Assembly: GCA_002476625.1 (NCBI GenBank) | Contig: DLLC01000070.1 | Coordinates: forward strand, 3,002 to 36,969 | Direction: 5' to 3' | From: Porphyromonadaceae bacterium UBA7572 | GTDB lineage: Bacteria; Bacteroidota; Bacteroidia; Bacteroidales; Muribaculaceae | Length of the DNA stretch: 33,968 nucleotides | Shown: positions 28,985 through 33,968 of the stretch, piece by piece | Position numbering within the stretch: position 1 is the stretch's first letter | How the letters are laid out: each line of letters begins with the position of its first letter | Notes under the pieces: generated by a model | Told to the model about the DNA's origin: nothing | What the model saw: the letters and a program-made list of their open reading frames with translations, nothing else | Database searches by the model: none | Translations under genes and position numbers: made by a program

Positions 28985-30661
28985 TTATTTAATCACCTTT
29001 TCGGTAGAGGTGGTGCCGTCGGCATACTGCACGCGCTTGATACACACACCCGTGGTTGGCTCGGCTATCTGCTGCCCTGCCACGTTGTAGTAGCTCACGC
29101 TCTTCACTTCACGCACATCGGCGTTCACATCATTGATTCCCGACTGTGGGCGATTCACATACACCACATTGCTGCGGCGCTCTTCACCGCCACCACGGTA
29201 GATGCTCTGAACGCCTATTTTGTCATAGCCCTGGTCGTAAAAATAAATGTTGCTCTTTTTGGTGGAAGTGCTCAAAAATATGTCGTATTCTGTATCAGAG
29301 AAGGAGTACGGGATATCGGTCATCGACTGAGTAAGACCTTTAAACACTTCTGGAGTGAACACGTATGGGGCATCGTTATAGTACACGTTGTAGTAAAGAT
29401 TGTTCACGTTAAGGTCGTTACCGTCCACATCCACTGTAGGAATCAAGAATTTCAACACATCAAAATTGGTCGACACCCGGATATCCGAGGCCGTGAACTG
29501 CGGATCGGCAGGCGTCATGGCCTTGTCTTCCTGCGCAGTGAGGCGGGGAGCCACCAGGTCGGTGATGATATACAGATTGTCGCGGCCGCAGTTCACAACC
29601 AGCGACGCCGGATACGTGGCCGACACATTCCCGTCATTATCCACCGTCATGGTCACGTGGTCGGTCTTGTCATAGTTGAAGTAAGTATTCTCGCCTTCCG
29701 TCTCCACCTTTGCGTTGCCAGTGAGCAGATACACGTGGGCATTGTATTCGGGATCCACCCCTAAATACTGCCTGGTGGGCACTTCCACCGACTTGTAGTC
29801 GCTGGCCATAGTGGCATGTATCACGGCGTCGGGCAAGCCTTTTTCAAGGTGGTCCACATACAGGTCGTTGTCCGAATTAAACACGTTCACCATGGAAAAT
29901 TTCTCTGCCGATAGGTCGCTTGCATCCGACTTGTAGGTCAGTTTACACAGCGCCTTCTTGGCGTCGGCTGGCTTTATGGCCGGCTGGTCGGTATTGACGG
30001 TATATTTAATATTATAGTCGCCCATGTAGAACCATGAGCCATCGGCATCGCAAAGCCCCACAAGGCAGTCGTCAACCTGCGTGAGCACATTGTCTTTCCA
30101 AGTGAACTTCACATCTTGCGTAGTGGAGTCGGGCACAAACGAGCTGCCGTCGGCGTTCGGCACAAGGCGCTGCACATAATAAGGGTCGCCGGCGTCGATG
30201 CAGTAGAGCTGGGGCAAATGCATCACTATCACATCGCCCTCCCTCTTTTCACATTTAATCCACGGACTGCCAAGCCCCCACACATATGCCTGCGAGATAG
30301 GCGCCTTCACATACACGAAGCCATCGTTGGCTTCGCCCACACCGCCAATGCCGCCATCCACTTTCTGATAGTAGGCACTGCCCCAGCCCAGTCCGTAAGC
30401 CTCTGAATTCACATACATGTTGTCGAGCACCTTGCCGGCAGGTGCGTCAGCCACCACAGTGTCGGTGGCTGACGCACTGCGTTTTGCCTTTTTGAGCGCC
30501 ATCACGCCAGCATCACCAGATTTCGCCACACGCTCGCCCAGGGAGCACTGCCTTTTGATTGGGGCGTGGTTGCGAGCCACACCAGGCAGCAGCAAGTCAC
30601 TTGCCGAACCCGTCACACAACACAAGGCCAAAGCGGCCACTAAGAAAGTAAACTTTTTCAT
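28985..30661 (-). CDS. Secreted protein of unknown function with C-terminal sorting-like tail
   Basis: 558 residues from the ATG at 30661; three codons upstream there are a GTG and another ATG, but MKKFTFLVAALALCC is the natural signal-peptide start (cleavage near GSA-S). The middle is a beta-rich region without a recognised domain: WGLGSPWIKCEKREGDV near 130 and repeated DNDGNVSATYP-like strands near 360. The last ~40 residues (VSYYNVAGQQI ... GVCIKRV ... TEKVIK) resemble Bacteroidetes secretion/sorting domains and the tail of the 1084-residue protein nearby. Likely surface-exposed or secreted. Own terminator at 28921-28953. Confidence 0.7.
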   Translation of the reverse strand: MKKFTFLVAALALCCVTGSASDLLLPGVARNHAPIKRQCSLGERVAKSGDAGVMALKKAKRSASATDTVVADAPAGKVLDNMYVNSEAYGLGWGSAYYQKVDGGIGGVGEANDGFVYVKAPISQAYVWGLGSPWIKCEKREGDVIVMHLPQLYCIDAGDPYYVQRLVPNADGSSFVPDSTTQDVKFTWKDNVLTQVDDCLVGLCDADGSWFYMGDYNIKYTVNTDQPAIKPADAKKALCKLTYKSDASDLSAEKFSMVNVFNSDNDLYVDHLEKGLPDAVIHATMASDYKSVEVPTRQYLGVDPEYNAHVYLLTGNAKVETEGENTYFNYDKTDHVTMTVDNDGNVSATYPASLVVNCGRDNLYIITDLVAPRLTAQEDKAMTPADPQFTASDIRVSTNFDVLKFLIPTVDVDGNDLNVNNLYYNVYYNDAPYVFTPEVFKGLTQSMTDIPYSFSDTEYDIFLSTSTKKSNIYFYDQGYDKIGVQSIYRGGGEERRSNVVYVNRPQSGINDVNADVREVKSVSYYNVAGQQIAEPTTGVCIKRVQYADGTTSTEKVIK

Positions 30662-30700
30662 AAGCATCACTGTTTTTATCGTTTTTATAAAAATTCAAAG

Positions 30701-30708
30701 CAAAATTA
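30701..30708 (-). promoter_or_regulatory. Possible -7 element for the 558-residue protein gene
   Basis: TAATTTTG on the minus strand, about 40 nt before the ATG at 30661, in very AT-rich sequence. A TTG at the expected -33 position is lacking, so support is weak. Confidence 0.4.
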
Positions 30709-30865
30709 CTCATAAAAATAATATTTAAAAACTATTTTTGCCGATTTTTGCATATTTTTATAAGTTCACAGTTCAACCACTACCCAATTATTCAACAACA
30801 GAAGTAGGGCGAAAACTGAGCGCATTTTGTAGCAATTTTCGCTTCTCTATCACAAAAAAAAATCG

Positions 30866-30873
30866 TAACTTTG
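30866..30873 (+). promoter_or_regulatory. -7 element for the small cupin gene
   Basis: TAACTTTG at 30866-30873, about 100 nt upstream of the ATG at 30974. The -33 region lacks a clear TTG. The AT-rich leader (CTAACTAAAAAACTATATTACAAC pattern) has no Shine-Dalgarno. Confidence 0.5.
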
Positions 30874-30973
30874 CTTATACACTTTTTTCTGCTATTTTTA
30901 AGCAGGGAAAAAAGGTGCATACTGTGCTTAACAAAAGCAACCTCTAACTAAAAAACTATATTACAACAGCAAT

Positions 30974-31396
30974 ATGAAGAGTACCGCAAGACCATTCAAA
31001 TTCGTGAAGATTACTGACAGCGACGATTACGAGAACCGCATTCCTGTGGTTGCCATTGGCGACGACGAGGGACTCAACATAGCCCAACTCGTGGAGAAGT
31101 ACCAAGACGACCTCTATGGCGCCGACATTAGCGCTTTAGAGATGCTGCAAGAAATGCTGGGAAGACTTGAAACCTATGAATCGGCTCGTCCGATCGCCAT
31201 CGACGACCACCACATCATCAAGCTCCACAACTCAAACAAATGCGCCCTGCTCCAGTGCGTGAATGGAAAAGTGGTGGTGACCGACAACACTGGCCGTGAG
31301 CACCACATGGAAGAGGGCGAGTCGCTGCTAATCCCTGCCGCCACCACTCTTGTGGCTATCGATGGCTACGGTGATGTACTGATCACCGACTACTAA
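30974..31396 (+). CDS. Small cupin-like protein resembling the two ends of phosphomannose isomerase
   Basis: 140 residues, cytosolic (no signal or membrane segment). Residues 21-49 (NRIPVVAIGDDEG then IAQLVEKYQDDLYG) resemble the N-terminal part of class I mannose-6-phosphate isomerases (NRxSVVANG...GKTLxELIExYxxxLLG). Residues 90-140 (LLQCVNGKVVVT, GESLLIPAATTLVAI) resemble the C-terminal cupin half (vvxGxxxvt, GEtvLiPA). The central metal-binding and catalytic part of about 150-200 residues (QVHPxD, lGKxExWY) is absent, so isomerase activity is unlikely. No frameshift or stop is visible. It may be a binding or regulatory protein. The relationship is inferred by eye. Confidence 0.6.
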   Translation: MKSTARPFKFVKITDSDDYENRIPVVAIGDDEGLNIAQLVEKYQDDLYGADISALEMLQEMLGRLETYESARPIAIDDHHIIKLHNSNKCALLQCVNGKVVVTDNTGREHHMEEGESLLIPAATTLVAIDGYGDVLITDY

Positions 31397-31565
31397 CGCC
31401 GCACCGCAGTATATATATTTATTAGTGGAATATAAATAGACAGGACACGCAATAACCGCGCCCATAGTTTGTCGTGCGCGCCCCTTCACCACGCCCAACG
31501 ATGGCAGAAAACCAACAACAACAAATCACAAAATAGCAGGGGCGTGACATAGAGTGAGCCGATGG

Positions 31566-31684
31566 CAAACAAAAAAGCTCCACTTGACAGGAGCTTTTTC
31601 AATAGCAAACAGCAATTTTTTAATTTTCTAAAATCATTGTAACATACAGATATACAATAAAATATGTATAATCAGTTGTTTGCT
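31566..31684 (-). ncRNA. Candidate small RNA, about 115 nt
   Basis: A consensus promoter at 31691-31719 directs transcription leftwards into gene-free DNA and a strong hairpin with a T6 tract ends it at about 31570. The 5' part can form TATACA-loop-TGTATA. No match to a known RNA family was recognised; existence is an inference from the two signals. Confidence 0.3.
31572..31599. terminator. Symmetric intrinsic terminator
   Basis: AAAAAGCTCC at 31572-31581 and its exact complement at 31590-31599, with an 8-nt loop. T-tracts follow on both strands (T5 on plus, T6 on minus), so it can end transcripts from the cupin gene as well as the candidate small RNA. Confidence 0.85.
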
Positions 31685-31690
31685 ACAATA

Positions 31691-31719
31691 CAAAGATACA
31701 AATTTGAAGCAATTCACAA
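31691..31719 (-). promoter_or_regulatory. Orphan minus-strand promoter
   Basis: On the minus strand TTG (complement of 31717-31719), 18 nt, then TATCTTTG (complement of 31691-31698). No protein gene lies downstream before the terminator at 31572-31599. Confidence 0.5.
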
Positions 31720-31887
31720 TAAGGATTATTCCGTTGTGAAAACATCAAGGGCGGCTTTTGTCGCTCTTTTTTGTTGCCGGGGCGAAAGGATGGTGTGCGA
31801 AACTTTTTGTAACTTTACAAATTATTGGCATAATCATCATATTGTGCGGAAATCTTCAATTCTCTATAGATAAAATACGGCAAGTTA

Positions 31888-33968
31888 ATGAAGATAAAGT
31901 TTTGGATAGAGTATGTGGCGGCATACGGTGAGGAGCTTGTGCTGAATGTGGACGGGAGCGGTGCTGTGGAGCGGTGCGTGATGAGCTCGGTGGACGGGCG
32001 CAACTGGAGCTGCGAGCTCACTTTTCCTGCCGGGGAGCAGCCTGTGGCACGTTACCACTACAGTGTGGAGCGCGCTGGCGATGTGGTGAGGCATGAGTGG
32101 CTGGTGCAGCCTCACTGTCTCGACCTCACAACTTTGAAATCGGACAGCCTCACTGTCTACGACCACTGGATCGACAACCCTGAGAATAGCTATCTTTACA
32201 GCTCGGCCTTTACGGAGTGCTTCGCTCGGCGTGATCTGGCCCATGTGCCACCCACCGACTATTCCTTCACGGTGATGCTGAAGGTGCGCGCTCCGCAGCT
32301 CCGCTCGTGGCAGCGATTGGCCTTGGCTGGGGCAGGCCACGCCATGGGCAACTGGGCTGTGAACCGCGCGCTGCCTATGGCGGAGCATGCCCATAATGAG
32401 TGGGTGGCGGTGATCGATGCTTCGATGCTCGACTCGCGGGTGCTGGAGTTTAAGTTCATAGCGGTGAACGATGGCGATGCCGCCCATGTGATGTGGGAGT
32501 GCTGTGCCAACCGCACCGTGGTGCTGCCTGAACTGAAAAAGGGCGAGGCGGTGGTGTATGAGCTCAGCGAGGCTTCGTTCGGCCTTCCTGCATGGCGCGT
32601 GGCTGGCACAGTGGTGCCTGTGTTCGCACTCCGCAGCGAGGGCAGTTTCGGCGTGGGCGACTTTGGCGACCTTAAGGAGATGATAGACTGGGTGGCGTGC
32701 ACGGGTCAGCGTGCGCTCCAGGTACTTCCGGTGAACGACACCACCGCCACTGGCACTTGGCGCGACTCTTATCCCTACAACAGCATCAGCATCTATGCGC
32801 TTCACCCTCAGTACGCCGACTTGCGCCAGCTTCCACCCCTCGCCGATGAGAATCGTGTGCGCTATTACGCCCACTTGCAGCACGAGCTGAACGAGCTGCC
32901 GCAAGTCGACTATGAGCGGGTGAATGCCGCCAAATTGGGCTATCTGCGTGAGCTGTATGCGCAAGAGGGCGCTAAAATGATGCACACGAAGGCGTTCAAG
33001 ACGTTTTTCGAGTGCAATAAGCACTGGCTTGTGCCATACGCCGCATTCTGCCATTACCGCGACCAGTATGGCACCGCCACGTTCAGCCGCTGGCCCAGTC
33101 ACCGCTCTTTTGACGAGAGTGCGCGTGTGGCGATGGCCAACAGCCGCACCAGTGAATACAAGAAGGTGGCGCTGTGGTACTTTGTGCAGTTTGTGCTCAG
33201 CCAGCAAATGCGCGCTGCCCACCTGCACGCTCGCCGCAAGGGCGTGATTCTCAAAGGCGACATTCCGATAGGCGTGAGCCGCGACGGAGTGGAGGCATGG
33301 GTGGAGCCTCGCTATTTCCACATCGACAGCCAGGCCGGCGCTCCGCCCGACGCATTCTCCACGCGAGGACAGAACTGGGGATTTCCCACCTACAACTGGG
33401 ACGCAATGATGGCCGACGGCTGCTCATGGTGGGTGAAGCGATTTCGCAAGATGGCGGAATACTTCGACGCTTACCGCATAGACCATGTGTTAGGTTTTTT
33501 CCGCATCTGGGAGATTCCTGCCAATGCAGTGTATGGCTTGCTCGGCCAGTTCTCGCCAGCGCTCGGACTGACGCGGGATGAGATTGAGAGCTATGGCCTT
33601 ACGTTTAGCGATGCCATGCTTGAGCCTTATATCACCGACTGGACGCTGAACTGCACATTTGGCGCACTTGCCCCGGAGGTGCGTGAAAAATATTTGCAGT
33701 CATCCTCTCGCGACGGCTTCTACAGCCTGCGGCCAGAATACAGCACCCAGCGCAAAATAGAGGCTGCGTTCTGCTCCGCCGGCCAGGATGGCAAGAACGT
33801 GGGCGAGCTACTGATGAATATGGTGAGCGACGTGCTGTTTGTGCGCGACCACAGGGACTCCAGCAAGTACCACCCACGCATAGCCGCACAGCGCACCTTC
33901 GCCTATGGCGCGCTCCGCCAGCCCGACAAGATGGCGTTTGACCGCCTGTACACCGACTACTTCTACCC
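31888..33968 (+). CDS. malQ: 4-alpha-glucanotransferase (GH77, DPE2-type), 3' end outside the window
   Basis: 693 codons are open from the ATG at 31888 to the window end without a stop. The enzyme transfers glucan chains between malto-oligosaccharides or glycogen-like acceptors; cytosolic. Two starch-binding CBM20-like modules come first (about residues 1-95 and 125-230), then the GH77 barrel (VFALRSEGSFGVGDFGDL at about 250, LPVNDTTATGTWRDSYPYN, GDIPIGVSRDG). The nucleophile is Asp532 in YRIDHVLGFF. The following sequence (about 545-690) is the long insertion seen in DPE2-type enzymes; the acid/base Glu and the stabilising Asp lie beyond the window. Start chosen because it is the first ATG after an in-frame non-coding stretch. 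Confidence 0.9.
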   Translation, partial: MKIKFWIEYVAAYGEELVLNVDGSGAVERCVMSSVDGRNWSCELTFPAGEQPVARYHYSVERAGDVVRHEWLVQPHCLDLTTLKSDSLTVYDHWIDNPENSYLYSSAFTECFARRDLAHVPPTDYSFTVMLKVRAPQLRSWQRLALAGAGHAMGNWAVNRALPMAEHAHNEWVAVIDASMLDSRVLEFKFIAVNDGDAAHVMWECCANRTVVLPELKKGEAVVYELSEASFGLPAWRVAGTVVPVFALRSEGSFGVGDFGDLKEMIDWVACTGQRALQVLPVNDTTATGTWRDSYPYNSISIYALHPQYADLRQLPPLADENRVRYYAHLQHELNELPQVDYERVNAAKLGYLRELYAQEGAKMMHTKAFKTFFECNKHWLVPYAAFCHYRDQYGTATFSRWPSHRSFDESARVAMANSRTSEYKKVALWYFVQFVLSQQMRAAHLHARRKGVILKGDIPIGVSRDGVEAWVEPRYFHIDSQAGAPPDAFSTRGQNWGFPTYNWDAMMADGCSWWVKRFRKMAEYFDAYRIDHVLGFFRIWEIPANAVYGLLGQFSPALGLTRDEIESYGLTFSDAMLEPYITDWTLNCTFGALAPEVREKYLQSSSRDGFYSLRPEYSTQRKIEAAFCSAGQDGKNVGELLMNMVSDVLFVRDHRDSSKYHPRIAAQRTFAYGALRQPDKMAFDRLYTDYFY

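Larger units (their letters stand above)
31397..31887. other. 491-base intergenic interval
   Basis: No protein gene supported. It contains a strong symmetric terminator (31572-31599), a minus-strand promoter (31691-31719) and a near-consensus plus-strand -7 box TAACTTTA at 31810-31817 without a -33 partner, perhaps for malQ. A short frame at 31501-31536 coding for 11 residues is not convincing. The first 170 bases hold CACGCCC/GGGCGTG complementary segments. Confidence 0.5.

Noticed and set aside
31501..31536. 11-codon frame (MAENQQQQITK)
   Set aside because: Too short to support, no promoter or initiation signal, resemblance to starts of small Bacteroidetes proteins is probably chance.
31885..33321. 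478-residue open frame on the minus strand
   Set aside because: Antisense to the clear malQ coding region, low-complexity His/Ala/Val composition, no known motif.

Overview
The window comes from a Bacteroidales bacterium, most likely gut-type. Promoters repeatedly match the Bacteroidetes consensus (TTG, 18-20 nt, TAnnTTTG), Shine-Dalgarno sites are absent, and the order tRNA-Thr/Tyr/Gly/Thr, tuf, tRNA-Trp, secE, nusG, rplK-A-J-L, rpoB, rpoC is the phylum arrangement. The DPE2-type MalQ, PafA-type phosphatase and secreted fibronectin-III proteins with C-terminal sorting-like tails also fit.

Layout. Positions 1-7.4 kb: the 3' end of a fabF-type ketosynthase gene overlaps asd; then an acetyl/succinyl-CoA transferase; a convergent pair coding for a PnuC-like transporter and an RluA-type pseudouridine synthase; the ribosomal protein operon rpsF-rpsR-rplI-rpmE on the minus strand; and a divergent mdh. 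Positions 7.4-22.2 kb, all minus strand, read from right to left: xerC-like recombinase, hpf, four tRNAs, tuf, tRNA-Trp, secE, nusG, L11, L1, L10, L7/L12, rpoB, rpoC. Positions 22.3-34 kb: three secreted proteins of unknown role on the minus strand; and on the plus strand a PafA-type phosphatase, a small cupin protein resembling the two ends of phosphomannose isomerase, and a 4-alpha-glucanotransferase running off the window.

How it works together. The centre is the transcription/translation core (RNA polymerase, EF-Tu, NusG, SecE, ribosomal proteins, tRNAs), with hairpins at rplL/rpoB and tuf/tRNA-Trp that probably set relative expression. The left flank is central metabolism (aspartate-family amino acids, acetate/succinate CoA exchange, malate). 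The right flank is envelope, phosphate and glucan metabolism.

Points to check. Codon use changes abruptly between rpoB and rpoC, and rpoC is not followed by the usual rpsL-rpsG-fusA genes, so the contig may be a rearrangement or an assembly chimera near 11.8 kb. Other leads are the core-less phosphomannose-isomerase-like protein at 30974-31396, a promoter-terminator unit that could make a small RNA at about 31.57-31.68 kb, and several overlapping regulatory signals. No CRISPR array, rRNA, insertion sequence or prophage was seen.
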